From: Sepioteuthis lessoniana
Taxonomy: Eukaryota > Mollusca > Cephalopoda > Myopsida > Loliginidae
Direction of reading: 5' to 3'
Length of the DNA: 64,000 nucleotides
Assembly: GCA_963585895.1 (NCBI GenBank)
Contig: OY757912.1
Location: forward strand, 86,452,099-86,516,098
Shown: positions 11,480 to 21,272 of the stretch, in pieces
How positions within the stretch are numbered: position 1 is the stretch's first letter
Layout: every line of letters begins with the position of its first letter
Position numbers and translations under genes: made by a program
The notes under the pieces: generated by a model
Database searches by the model: none
Seen by the model: the letters and a program-made list of their open reading frames with translations, nothing else
What the model was told of the DNA's origin: nothing

Positions 11480-12033
11480 TAATAATCCTTAGTAAATGAC
11501 TGAACAGTTCTATTTGACCCATGAATAAAACCCCGTGGTGTAATGGTTATCGTCGTAGGAAATGGACACGGCGACACGAGTTCAAATCCTGGACGAGACT
11601 GATTGCATTTCACATAGCACTAATACCCTTGGGAAAGGTATGAATCTAATTATTCTCCCTCCAGCTAGTAGGACAGACTGGGTTCTTTAGCCTTGGTGAG
11701 GCAAATAGTCTAGGAGAAGGAAAACTCTGAATTCAAACCTGTTAAACTTCGCTTAAAAAATTGACCTTGTGTCATATCCTGCCCGAGCGGAGGGGTTGGG
11801 TAAATAGGAATAATAAAACCCCAACATGTACTACCAATCCGAGTCAGAGTGGATTTAATTGCAATGGCAACGAAGAGATACTTCACATTTCCCAACTCAC
11901 AAGGCTTGGAGCCTTAACATCAAATGCAGTTAATGTCATACCCAGGACACTCGTTAGTGGGCGGAGGGTCTTACTTGTCTGTAGAGGGGCAGTCGATGTA
12001 TTCTATTGCTCCATCTGACAGGGTTGCCTAGCA
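11480..12033 (-). repeat. Family A element split by a B insertion
   Basis: The left fragment (to 11534) ends AGTTCTATTTGACCCATGAA; the right fragment (11812-12033) holds the head with GACACTCGTTAGTGGGCGG and CTGTAGAGGGGCAGTCGATG. The intervening 11535-11811 is a family B SINE. Confidence 0.75.
11535..11811 (+). repeat. Family B SINE nested in family A
   Basis: A well-preserved copy: A box TGGTGTAATGG, B box GAGTTCAAATCCT, core CCCTTGGGAAAGGTATGAA, terminus GCGGAGGGGTTGGGTAAATA. The 11 bp duplication AATAAAACCCC lies at 11524-11534 and 11812-11822. Confidence 0.9.
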
Positions 12034-12618
12034 ACAGAATTTTCTATATTTGAAGTATGATTCAGTAAATGGTTATCATTTTCATCTTTGACACACGGTT
12101 ATCTCTCGCTTTCACCATCACCATATATAAGCCATATTTGATAATGGGCTTAATACGCTGCCAAAATCATATATATATATATATATATAGTGATGATAAT
12201 AACATTGAAAATTCAAGGTGCAAGTGACCTATCTGCCAGATGTTATGAGGAGTATATAAATAGCAGTTCATTTTACCTTCAGTCATAAGGTATAATCTAT
12301 ACATTATTCGAGTAGTACGAACTGACTTGTTCAATTACATCCTTAATAGCAATAATCCAAATTGAATAAAATTTATTAATTGCAACTGATTTTGGTCGCT
12401 GTTTGGTTATTTTTATATATCTATTTATGAAGAGTGCTCAATAACGATGATTGAGCATATGGAGATATAAGTTTGAGAAGCATAAACATAGGCTCAAAGG
12501 CACTTGGTGACGGTTAGTTTCTGGTCTGTGCGATCATCAGATCAAGAACATTTGGTCTGTTGATCGGATGAGTAATAAACAGACTGTTACCTAGCCAATG
12601 ACTCTGTGTCTATGCTAA

Positions 12619-12656
<38 letters not shown>

Positions 12657-13540
12657 TGTGATAAAACAGTATCGAGACCGAATCTTGATTTTTTAAAATT
12701 TTAAGGCTTAAATGAAGATGAGTGACTAGCTAAGCAATTTCCATAAGAAAGTGATGATGTACGACCGTCGAGAAGATGTCCAGACGAATCAATTCTTTTT
12801 AGTCTCGAAGCTTTTTATGATAATTTTGGGATAAAACCTCTGATTTTTCAACGTCTAACTTTTTCTTGTTTCTTAAACTAAAAATTAACATCATGATTAA
12901 GATTTGAAAATGAGTGGAACATTGAAAGAAATACGACTATACAACTTAGAGACAATTTCGAAAAAGTTTCAGAAGTGCTACGACCCCTGAAAATTTAGCT
13001 GAAAGAAGTAAGTTGCATACCAAGTGGTTATTTTAAAGAAAATCTCCATTTCGGTTTCGGTAAATTCAGCGTAAATGTTGATGATTTTTAAATACCATTC
13101 CCATATAAATATTTTTCTGTTCAGTGATAGGAAGGTCATTTTTGTGAAATAATGTTGATCCTCATTAAGTGCCTGAAAATAAAGGTTAAGTTCTTGATAA
13201 CACTTATAGCCCATTTAGCTTCGAGTAAGCTTGATTATCTGTACCAGGTACTTGACTAACTGAGCAAGAGTAGCAATTGGTCTCACAGTAGTCTTAATCA
13301 GACCTTTAAATAAATGCTCTTCTCTATGATCTGTCAGTGCTACATTTGTGAATATCATTTTCAGACACAAATTATAATAGCATGATTCTATTTATTTTTG
13401 ACGACGCGCTATTCCTCGCAGTTACAGAAGTAACAACCAGAGTAGAATGCGATACAAGGAAAATAGAAGTAAAACAGATGAAGAGAAAAGTGTCAAAATT
13501 ATTATTATTATTACAACTTATAATAATAATAATAATACAA
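12034..13540. other. AT-rich intergenic stretch
   Basis: (AT)n runs at 12168-12189 and 12627-12652. A 78-codon minus frame at 12978-13214 has no recognisable motif. Short ATT runs occur at 13498-13540. No other feature is seen. Confidence 0.5.
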
Positions 13541-14348
13541 CCAATAAACAACATCTCATACAAGAAAACCTGGACTTGACAAAGAAAAGGAAACTTTGAG
13601 AGAGAAAGAGAGTCTCCGCTAAAAGCAGCACAAAACAACGCTATAAGAACGAATCATATCAAAGCGAGAATAGATAAGACGTAGGAAAATAGCTAATGTA
13701 GGCTATGCAGTGACAGAGATGAAACCATCAATCACATAATAAGCGAATGCAGCAAATTAGCACAGAAGGAGTATAAGATTAGACACGATTGCGTCAGCAA
13801 GGTGATACACTGGGAGATGTGCAAGAAATTTGACCATACGAACAAATGGTATCTGCTCAACCCAGCATCTATCCAAGAAAATGACACACATTAACTCCTA
13901 TGGGACTTTGACATACACACGTATCACCTAATCTCGGCCAGAAGACCAGACCGAATAATAATCAAAATAAAAAAAAAAGGAAAAAAGAAAAGGAAAATTT
14001 ACAAAATTGTCAACTTTGCTGTCCCGGCTGACCACAGAATAAAATAGAAAGAATGAGAAAAGAAGGATAGTTACCTTGACCTTGCTAGGGAATTGAACAA
14101 ACTATGGAACATGAAGGTGACAATTATACCAATTGTGATAGTTGCTTTTGGTACAGTAACTAAAGGATTATTAAAGGGACTCGAGGACTTGGAAGTTGGC
14201 GGACGAGTGAAGACCCCCCAAACTCAAGCATTATTGAGAACGGCCAGAATACTGAGAAGAGTCCTGGAGTCTTGAGGAGATTTACTGTCACACAAATTCC
14301 AGTAAAAGACCATCAGCTAACGCTGATGTGAAACACTCTAATGGGTAA

Positions 14349-14391
<43 letters not shown>
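13541..14391 (+). pseudogene. R2-like LINE 3' part (CCHC plus restriction-like endonuclease)
   Basis: Plus-strand translation gives, in order: ISYKKTWT, AAQNNAIRTNHIKARIDKT, the knuckle CRLCSDRDETINHIISEC (C-x2-C-x8-H-x4-C), LAQKEYK, VIHWEMCKKF, then ARRPDRIII..KIVNFAVPADHR, consistent with the PD-D endonuclease region after the RT in R2/NeSL-type LINEs. LNKLWNMKVTIIPIVIVAFG and ARILRRVLES then follow to an ATGGGTAAAATAAT end with an (AAT)n tail. Several stops and frameshifts are present; the RT domain itself is absent. The clade is inferred from domain order only. Confidence 0.75.
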
Positions 14392-14393
<2 letters not shown>

Positions 14394-14397
14394 CAAG

Positions 14398-14690
14398 TAA
14401 AATTAAAAGAGAGACAAGTACTTAGACCTGGCTAGAGAACTGAAGAAGTTATGGAACATGACGGTGACGGTGATACCAATTATAACAGGTGCGTTTAGAA
14501 CGATGCACAAAGGCTTGTAAAAGGGACTGGAAGTGAGGGAAATCGGAGGATGAGGAGAGACCATCCAAACTGCAGCAGTGTTAAGATCAGCCAGAATACG
14601 GAGAACAGTCCTGAAGACATGAAGAGACATGCTGTCAATCAGACTCCAGGGAAAGACGATCAGATAACACTGGTGTAAAAAAAAAAATTG
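14398..14690 (+). pseudogene. R2-like LINE, second 3' end
   Basis: Starts right after the (AAT)n tail of the previous copy: DKYLDLARELKKLWNMTVTVIPIITGAF, then ARIRRTVLKT and a run of A. It is a separate 5'-truncated copy in the same orientation. Confidence 0.7.
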
Positions 14691-14744
14691 AAGGAGAAAA
14701 GATCTATTGGAAATTGTTTGAGGGATTAAAATTCAACCCTGCTT

Positions 14745-14815
14745 ACAAATGGTATAAGTACAAAAAATTGACCTTATGTCAAATCCTGCTCGTACGGAGT
14801 GGTTGGTAAATAACT
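14745..14815 (+). repeat. Family B SINE 3' fragment
   Basis: AAAATTGACCTTATGTCAAATCCTGC then GTACGGAGTGGTTGGTAAATA, the B terminus. The rest is missing. Confidence 0.65.
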
Positions 14816-14837
14816 ATGAACACACTGATGCATAAAA

Positions 14838-14904
14838 TACACACACAAACACACACTCTCTCTCTGTCTCTGTCTGTCTGTCTGTCTCTCTCTCTCACAC
14901 ACAT

Positions 14905-14934
<30 letters not shown>
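14838..14934. repeat. (CA)n/(CT)n/(GTCT)n/(TA)n microsatellite
   Basis: Compound simple repeat immediately left of an RTE-like fragment. Confidence 0.9.
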
Positions 14935-14935
<1 letters not shown>

Positions 14936-15092
14936 GTAATGGCCGAGCAAAGGCAGAATGACCAGCTAGAACCTACATACAGCAGCTCTATGCTGATACG
15001 GGATGAAGCCCTGAAGACCTGCCGGAAGAAATGGATAATAGAGAAAAGTGACGAGAAAGGGTCAGGGATATCCGTGCTGATAGCACGATATA
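14936..15092 (+). mobile_element. RTE-like LINE 3' fragment, plus strand
   Basis: Encodes remnants of the tail peptide TYIQQLCEDTG..EDL..WRERVRDI (here CCGGAAGAAATGGATAATAG etc.). Ends GTGCTGATAGCACG. (TA)n lies on both sides. Confidence 0.65.
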
Positions 15093-15099
15093 TATACTC

Positions 15100-15109
15100 A
15101 TCTATAATT

Positions 15110-15163
<54 letters not shown>
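15100..15163. repeat. (AT)n microsatellite between inverted LINE ends
   Basis: About 48 bases of AT, plus a short unique spacer, separate the plus and minus RTE-like fragments. Confidence 0.9.
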
Positions 15164-15166
<3 letters not shown>

Positions 15167-15487
15167 TCATCTCGCGCTGGTAGCACAGATATCCCTGACC
15201 CTCTCTCGCCACTCCTCCCTATCGTTCATCGCCCTAGGTAGGTCTTCAGGACAATATCCCGTATCCTCACATAGCTGCTGAATGTATGTCCGTGCTGGTC
15301 GTCCTGCTTTTGCACGGCCATGTGTGGGGGTCCATAAGAATACATCTCTTATGAGTTCGTCCCTGCTTCTCCAGTAGTGTCCTGCATGTCTGGTTCGTCT
15401 AACTTGAATAGTTTTCGTGATAGGAGGCAGATGGCCGTACAGTTGGGGTCTTGTGGGGTATTGCCGCCAGGACTTGTTCAAGATATA
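15163..15487 (-). mobile_element. RTE-like LINE 3' end, minus strand
   Basis: Good frame on the minus strand: ILNKSWRQYPTRPQLYGHLP, PITKTIQVRRTRHAGHYWRS, RDELIRDVFLWTPTHGRAKA, GRPARTYIQQLCEDTGYCPE, DLPRAMNDREEWRERVRDI. This is the C-terminus typical of an abundant APE-type (RTE-like) reverse transcriptase. The 5' part is truncated. Confidence 0.75.
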
Positions 15488-16074
15488 TATAATCCTTACA
15501 TTTATCACCACGTTACACTGTATAGTATTATTATGTCAGATATTTCCGGCTTTTCCTCAGTATCCATTCACAATAAATTAAAGAAAATTATTTTTCATAA
15601 TTTCTTCCTTTTTCTTTTCAAGAAACCATTTCGAATCTGATGTTTTTACACTTTTATTGGCATAAAAGGTGTGGTATTTTGTAATGATATTTACAGTGGC
15701 AATTACTTCAATTTATAGTAAAAATCGAAAACAATATCCTCACCCGAATCTTTCAGTAGCTATTATGTCCAGGAATGTCGGATTTTAGAAGGAAATGTGT
15801 GTCTGTTAATCGGAGGATGTGATGAAGCAGCAATGAAATTCCAGTTCAAAGCTTCTCATAGAGTGTGAGGCAATATCTGTTGGGAAACCTTCAAATCCAT
15901 TCCACGTGATAGACTTCTCTTATTACATGTTGTTTATTTGAGAAAAAACGTTTGCAGAATGATGACGATAAGAGACAACATTCTATCATCATTCAAAGTG
16001 GAATGCCGATACATAAGGCAATACGATTAATAAAAAGATAGGTTAAAAAAAGGTTTTAAGCAATTTTGTTACAG
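15488..16074. other. Unassigned AT-rich stretch
   Basis: No gene or repeat family recognised on either strand. Confidence 0.5.
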
Positions 16075-16460
16075 AGCTTGTCAGCATGTGATGTTGAATA
16101 CGCTGACTGCAAATCTGAAGAGAGATAAGAACCCCTCCCCTAAACGAGTGTCCTGTTTATGACACTAAATTGCTTCTGATTGTGGGGCACCAGCCGGAGC
16201 TGTGAAAAGTGGGGAGTACCCCTTCATTGTCATTTCTACAAGGTCCTCTCTGACCCGTATTGGTAACACCTGTTACTGGTTTAATTTCTGAGTCTAATCA
16301 AACTGTTCAATCATTTACAAAGAATTATTCTTATAGGTTATTTGAAACAGTACAGCTGTGTGCAAAATGTATAAAAAAGGAATACATTTTCTATAGCATA
16401 TATTTTCTAGATTATATATGCATGTGTGAGTGTGTATTATTTGTACAATTGCATATGAAT
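16075..16460 (+). repeat. Family A element, diverged
   Basis: ATACGCTGACTGCAAATCTG, GTGTCCTGTTTATGACACTA, GGGGAGTACCCCTTCATTGT and ACAGTACAGCTGTGTGCAAA are the A head and one sub-repeat. No clear tail. Confidence 0.6.
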
Positions 16461-16514
16461 AAGTAAAACTCGAAAGTTTTATAAAAAGCTAATTTTCTTA
16501 TAAATATAAGATAA

Positions 16515-17075
16515 GTAAGTTAAGTAGGCCGACCGCAATCGAAGATGACCTAAAGGCTCCCTTGTGAATATCTACTAACCAGAAGTGTAGAGGAGGGTGC
16601 TACTCTTTTCCCTTGATTGCTTCATTTACCCTTGAACTCAACCTTATAATGCTGAGTGGTGTAATGGTTATCGTCGTAGGAAATGGACACGGCGACACGA
16701 GTTCAAATCCTGGACGAGATTGATTGCATTTCACAAAGTACTAATACCCTTTGGAAAGGTATGAATCCAATTATTCTCCCTCCAGCTATGGATAAATAGT
16801 AGGCCTGAGTGTGTTCTTCAGCCTTGGTTAGGCAACTAGTCTAGGAGAAGGAAAACTCTGAATTGAAACCTGTTAAACTTCGCTTAAAAATTGACCTTGT
16901 GTCATATCCTGCCCGAGAGGAGGGGTTGGTAAATATGATAATGCTGAGTGTTTAGCAAGGAGGCATCAAGTACTATTTTTTGAGTCTTTGGTATGACTTT
17001 TCCTGTGATTGAGCCTCGGATTCCCGGAGCCTTCGGCGAACACATTAACCATTATGCCAATGAACTGGTATTTTT
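16515..17075 (-). repeat. Family C SINE split by a B insertion
   Basis: Minus copy: left part 16515-16658 (GACCTAAAGGCTCCCTTGTG, GTGTAGAGGAGGGTGCTACT), right part 16938-17075 (GTTTAGCAAGGAGGCATCAA, GTCTTTGGTATGAC, decayed B/A boxes, CCATTATGCCAATGAACT). Confidence 0.82.
16659..16937 (+). repeat. Family B SINE nested in family C
   Basis: Full-length plus copy starting GTAATGGTTATCGTCG. Flanked by a 13 bp duplication ATAATGCTGAGTG at 16646-16658 and 16938-16950. Second independent B-into-C event in the window. Confidence 0.9.
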
Positions 17076-17285
17076 ATTCCAACTCTTATCTATGGAGTAG
17101 CAGTTCCAGATATTTCGCGTACAGTCAAACGCCACCATCGGACTCTGGAAATAGAGCAACAAACATAAGATATTCGGACTTTATTATTTCTCGTGCAATA
17201 TAATACAATAAAAACGGCTATTATTAGATGGTATTTATTACAAAACCCTACAAAAATGGAACTACGTAGGTAAAATATTTAAGCA

Positions 17286-18053
17286 TAAAGGAAGCGCTCG
17301 TGGTCTGATGGTTATCGTCATAGAAAATGTATACAGTGACCAGAGCGTATATCGTGGATGAGAATATTTTAATTTTACATAGTATTAATAGTCATGGGAA
17401 GTCAGGAATCCAACAATTCTACTTCCAGCTATATCATCTGGACTTTTTAATCTTCTCATGGCAACCGATAAAGGATTGGTTGGGTCGTTGGTTGGTTGTT
17501 TTGTTTCACGGTATATTAATCCTTTTCAGGTCATTTGTCACAGAATTAAGTCATTTTGAAAAAAATTCAAACAATTCAGTTTAGCACAAGTACAGTTTTT
17601 TGTTTACACAGAGTTAGATGTCAAAACTTTTCTATTTCAAACAATTCAGTTTAGCATAAGTTCACAGGTTTTTTTTTTATTTACAGGCAGTTAAATTAAA
17701 AAGCTGTTCATTTCAAACAATTTATTTTAGCATAAATACACAGTTTAGTTCTATTTGACCCATAGACAGGACCCTATCAGATGCTACCTCTCCAAGCCAG
17801 AGTGGACCTGGGAAATTTGGCAGTAAAGGTGTATTCTTCACTTGACAAAACTCAAACATTCCTGAAACCTCACCATCAGATTATTTAGTGTCATATCTAG
17901 AACACTCGTTGGGGGAGTCGTACCCCTCTGCGGAGATGCTATCGGTGTATTCTACAGCCCCAGCCGACGGAGCCCATTGATCGAGGAGAAAGAAAACTCT
18001 GAATTCAAATGTTAAACTCCGCTTAAAACTTAAACTTGAGCTCGTGCGGAGGG
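17286..18053 (+). repeat. Family B SINE, old, split by an A element
   Basis: 5' part 17286-17477 (GCGCTCGTGGTCTGATGGTTATCG and decayed core), 3' part 17973-18053 (GAGAAAGAAAACTCTGAATT, GTGCGGAGGGG). The middle is an inserted A copy in minus orientation. Confidence 0.65.
17478..17972 (-). repeat. Family A element nested in family B
   Basis: The tail GGTTGGTTGTTTTGTTTCAC and GGTATATTAATCC are at left, then three AACAATTCAGTTTAGCATAAG sub-repeats, then the head with CTACCTCTCCAAGCCAGAGTGG and the CCCCAGCCGACGG start at right. Confidence 0.75.
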
Positions 18054-18055
18054 GT

Positions 18056-18140
18056 ATACATACATATACATATATATATATATATATAGATGTGTGTGCG
18101 TGTGTGTATTTGTGTGGATGTGTGTGTGGATGTGTTCTGA
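18056..18140. repeat. (TA)n-(TG)n microsatellite
   Basis: TACATATA, (TA)n then TG-rich with GGATG interruptions. Confidence 0.85.
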
Positions 18141-18168
18141 CCTAACCCTTGGCCACGGGCAAAATATA

Positions 18169-19094
18169 CAGGGTGGAACGATAAAATTGTCGTCCTAAAG
18201 AAAACAACGCAACAGCTTTATTTTAAAACTTTTATTGAAAAAATCAATTCAGGTAACTTGATTATGTAGTAGAGCTGACATCTATTCAAAGTAGCCACCT
18301 TCAGCTTCAATCATCGCCTGGATACGGATCCGGAACTGGGAACATGCCTTTTCTACAAGCGCCGGCGGGAGCTCGGCGAATCCTCGGCGGATGGCGGCGA
18401 TTAGGCTGGCTTTGGTGTTGTGGGAGGTCGTGTTGGTGATGTTCTCGTCGTATGACCAAACGAAGTAGTTCAGCGCGTTCAGGTCGGAGGGAGGAGAAGG
18501 GCCCGATTGACATGATTAGCCTGAGGTTCTTAGTCTTCTCAGTCAAGATCTGGCTTGTCTGGCGCCTTTAGGGCCTACTCTTCAAGTCCTCCTTCCCACA
18601 TGCATTCGCAGTTGTGTGTGAGACGCCTAAATCTCTGGCAATTTGCCGAATAGGCCGCTGGGGAGTTTCATCAATGATTGGACTGGACCTTTTCGATGAA
18701 CTCCTTGGTCCGGGTATTCCTGGCGGTGTCCTCAGCATTGGGCTTCCGCTCCACCACCTCCAAAGCGTCGTCCGATGCGTTGAGCTGTGCCCTCAAGCGT
18801 TGAACCGTCCGGATTTGCATTTTGAGGGTGCTGGCAATGGTCCTGTTGTCATAACATGGATCGGTAGAGCGTATAAGTTGTATAGCGGTGCATCTCTTTT
18901 CTCGCTCGTTGAACATTGTGTCACTTTCACACATGATAGAAAGCTCCTATCGCCCTTGGGATTTGTACACAACTAGCCACCTAGTAGATGGTCTGCAACA
19001 AAAAAAAAAAAAAAAAAAAGAAAACCGGATTTCATTAAAGGAAAATGGAATCATGTCGTCTTTTCTAGGGCGACAATTTTATCGTTCCACCCAG
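18169..19094 (-). mobile_element. Tc1/mariner-type transposon, internally deleted, intact ends
   Basis: Terminal inverted repeats of at least 24 bp: left CAGGGTGGAACGATAAAATT, right (reverse complement) CTGGGTGGAACGATAAAATT, with TA duplicated at 18167-18168 and 19095-19096. At 926 bp it is shorter than a usual 1.3 kb element. The middle of the transposase, with its catalytic core, is missing, so it could only be moved in trans. Confidence 0.88.
18290..18934 (-). pseudogene. Tc1/mariner transposase remnant (N- and C-terminal parts)
   Basis: N-terminal part 18934-18600: MFNEREKRCTAIQLIRSTDP, helix-turn-helix-like TIASTLKMQIRTVQRLRAQL, then ARNTRTKEFIEKVQSNH. C-terminal part, frame-shifted, 18495-18290: NYFVWSYDENITNT, NTKASLIAAIRRGFAELPPA, CSQFRIRIQAMIEAEGG. 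The DDD catalytic middle is deleted. Family recognised from sequence pattern only. Confidence 0.78.
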
Positions 19095-19107
19095 TAGTAT
19101 AAAATCG

Positions 19108-19335
19108 ATTTTAAGCAGAGTACAGATTGTTTGAACTTAGAGTTTCCTTTGACCAAGACTAAAGAACTCAGTCTGTCCTGTTTTTCAATAGCCAGTGGAA
19201 AGACTTGGAAAATTCATATTTTTCCCAAAGTGAAGACAGCCTCGTAAAGGATTGGAATTCTTTCAACGTTTCCATTTCCTCATCCAGGATTTGAACTTGT
19301 TCAACGTTTGCATTTCCTACACCATTAACCGTAAT
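19108..19335 (-). repeat. Family B SINE, heavily decayed
   Basis: AAAATCGATTTTAAGCAGAG, CAAGACTAAAGAACTCAGTC, CCAGGATTTGAACTTGTTC (B box, minus). A short duplicated TTCAACGTTTSCATTTCCT occurs inside. Confidence 0.55.
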
Positions 19336-19471
19336 CAAGATCTTTTTATTTTATAAGGAATTTTATTATACAAAGGAAAGATTAATAATTAACAAACTCT
19401 ACAACATTGAAACTGAACAACTAAAATAAAATCGCATACATTTATATAAGGGGTATCTTTTTTTTTTTTGG

Positions 19472-19758
19472 ACTGCATAGTTTTATTGTTATCGTCAAAG
19501 AAAATGAAGAGGGAGAACGGAGTTCAAATCCTTGACGGAGCTGATTGCATTTCACATAGCACTAATATCCATGCGACAGGTCTGAATCTAATTATTCTCC
19601 CTCTCACTGCGGTTAAATAGTAGGATAGACTAAGTTCTTTAACCTTGGTTAGGCAATCAATCTAGGATATGGAAAGCACTGAATTCAAAGCTTTTAAACT
19701 CTACTTAAAATTGACCTTGTGTCACATCCTGCTCGTACGAATGCTTGGTAAATACATA
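19472..19758 (+). repeat. Family B SINE
   Basis: Decayed A box (TTTTATTGTTATCGTC), B box GAGTTCAAATCCT, GATTGCATTTCACATAGCAC, terminus GTACGAATGCTTGGTAAATA. Confidence 0.75.
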
Positions 19759-20212
19759 TTCAGGATTTCGTTTACTAAGTTCCGTGATAAATCATACTAA
19801 ACGATATTCGCAATAGTTGTAATTTTTTTTCCAAGGAATGATGATATCCTAGTATCTTTGGTATTGAAACAAATTAACTTTTTAGTTAAACATTTCGAAG
19901 GGAGATATTGAATATACTGCAAGTAACTCTTTATCCATTGCTAGGAGAAGAGAAAAGAGATGACCCTTATGGTTAAATTTTGTATGGGGTATATAGTTCC
20001 CTGTCTATGACGGACATTAAAACTAACTTTCTTTTATCTCAATAAATTATTTTCATTCGTAAACTTCTTCCTTTTTCTATTTTATCACTGAACAAAATCT
20101 ACCGAAACATTCAAACTGGCTTTGCTATCTTGCTATCTACATACATCCACATAAGACTACATACATACATACATCCACTCCTTATGCTCATACATACTAC
20201 TATTAAGATATA

Positions 20213-20217
<5 letters not shown>
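19759..20217. other. Unassigned stretch
   Basis: No gene or repeat recognised. Short CATA repeats at 20140-20175. Confidence 0.45.

Positions 20218-20261
<44 letters not shown>
20218..20261. repeat. (AT)n microsatellite
   Basis: About 44 bases of AT just before a D SINE. Confidence 0.95.
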
Positions 20262-20264
<3 letters not shown>

Positions 20265-20283
20265 TCACCTCTATGTACAAAGG

Positions 20284-20518
20284 GAGTCGTCTTAGCGTTG
20301 TGACAAACGAGCTGGACTGTGATATTGTTGTAAAGAAATTCGAACTCCAGTCACACTATTACATTCACTTTCAGACTAATACACTTGGTAAAGGTATTAA
20401 CACTTCATTCCTCCAGATATGGTTTAAATAGCACCCCTAATATTCTATAAGGATTGCTTTAGCATTAAATAAGCCACAAAGGTTGATATGCAACTAAACA
20501 AAGAAACCAAAACAAACA
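20284..20518 (+). repeat. Family D SINE
   Basis: Head GTCTTAGCGTTGTGACAAAC (diverged A box), B box AAATTCGAACTCC, core ACTTGGTAAAGGTATTAAC, tail GCATTAAATAAGCCACAAAG, GGTTGATATGCAACTAAACA, AACCAAAAC. Confidence 0.78.
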
Positions 20519-20527
20519 AAGCCTATA

Positions 20528-20958
20528 TACAGGGAATCTTATGGTACCCTTGTGACTGCTAATAACTCTACTACTAATTATGTTGTGTTCTTTTTGGTAT
20601 CAGATTTGAATATAGTATGTTATAACAATTATTAATCAGCAATCGCAATGTTTTGCGCAAGAGAGGGAAAATATTTTTGTGTCACTATTCATTTGGAGAC
20701 AAAATCATTCAAAACTATTTCAAAATAGACGCAACCTATTAATAGGATAATGATTTATTACTGAGACAAGAAACACAAAAACGATTGAATATCCTGGAAG
20801 TTTGTATAACAGTTAAAAAACACTTTAATTTTATGTCTGTACCTCAAAGGATGTACTTTTTACAGAACGTGTTCCAAATAAACGCTATTGTGCTGTCTCG
20901 GTTATAAATCATTTATCATATAAATGGGTTGCATCTATTTTGAGACACTCTGTATGTA
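20528..20958 (-). mobile_element. MITE with ACAGGGTGTCTCAAAA-type ends, copy 1
   Basis: About 431 bp. Right end (minus sense) ACAGAGTGTCTCAAAATAGA, left end ACAGGGAATCTTATGG. The interior aligns throughout with the copy at 61.77-63.47 kb, e.g. TTTTGAATGATTTTGTCT and TATTAATAGGTTGC. No coding capacity. Likely a non-autonomous TIR element using TA targets. Confidence 0.72.
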
Positions 20959-21127
20959 CTCACATATATTCATATAGATATGATCACCCCCACATACACA
21001 TACATAACTATATACAACACCTACAGGTACACCTACTCACATGGACATTACCACATCTACACGAATATGCATAACTGCATATATGTGCACCCAGGAGCAG
21101 AAAAGCCTATGGTACTGTTGGTATATG

Positions 21128-21255
21128 GAAATTTACTAAGCTTTTTGCTCAGATGTGACACAAGGCCATATGAAAGGGGCACCCATGAGACTCGAACTCA
21201 CTCGTGTAGGTTTGCTAGCCGAGCTTGCTAACCATTACACCACCAGAGGCGCCTT
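21128..21255 (-). repeat. Family E tRNA-derived SINE with perfect target duplication
   Basis: In minus sense: GGCGCCTCTGGTGGTGTAAT then GGTTAGC (A box), GAGTTCGAGTCTCATGGGTG (B box) and CCTTGTGTCACATCTGAGCA, ending TTAGTAAATTTC. About 128 bp. Flanked by an identical 18 bp duplication TGGTACTGTTGGTATATG at 21110-21127 and 21255-21272 (the first base is shared with the element end). Perfect match suggests a young insertion. Confidence 0.9.
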
Positions 21256-21272
21256 GGTACTGTTGGTATATG

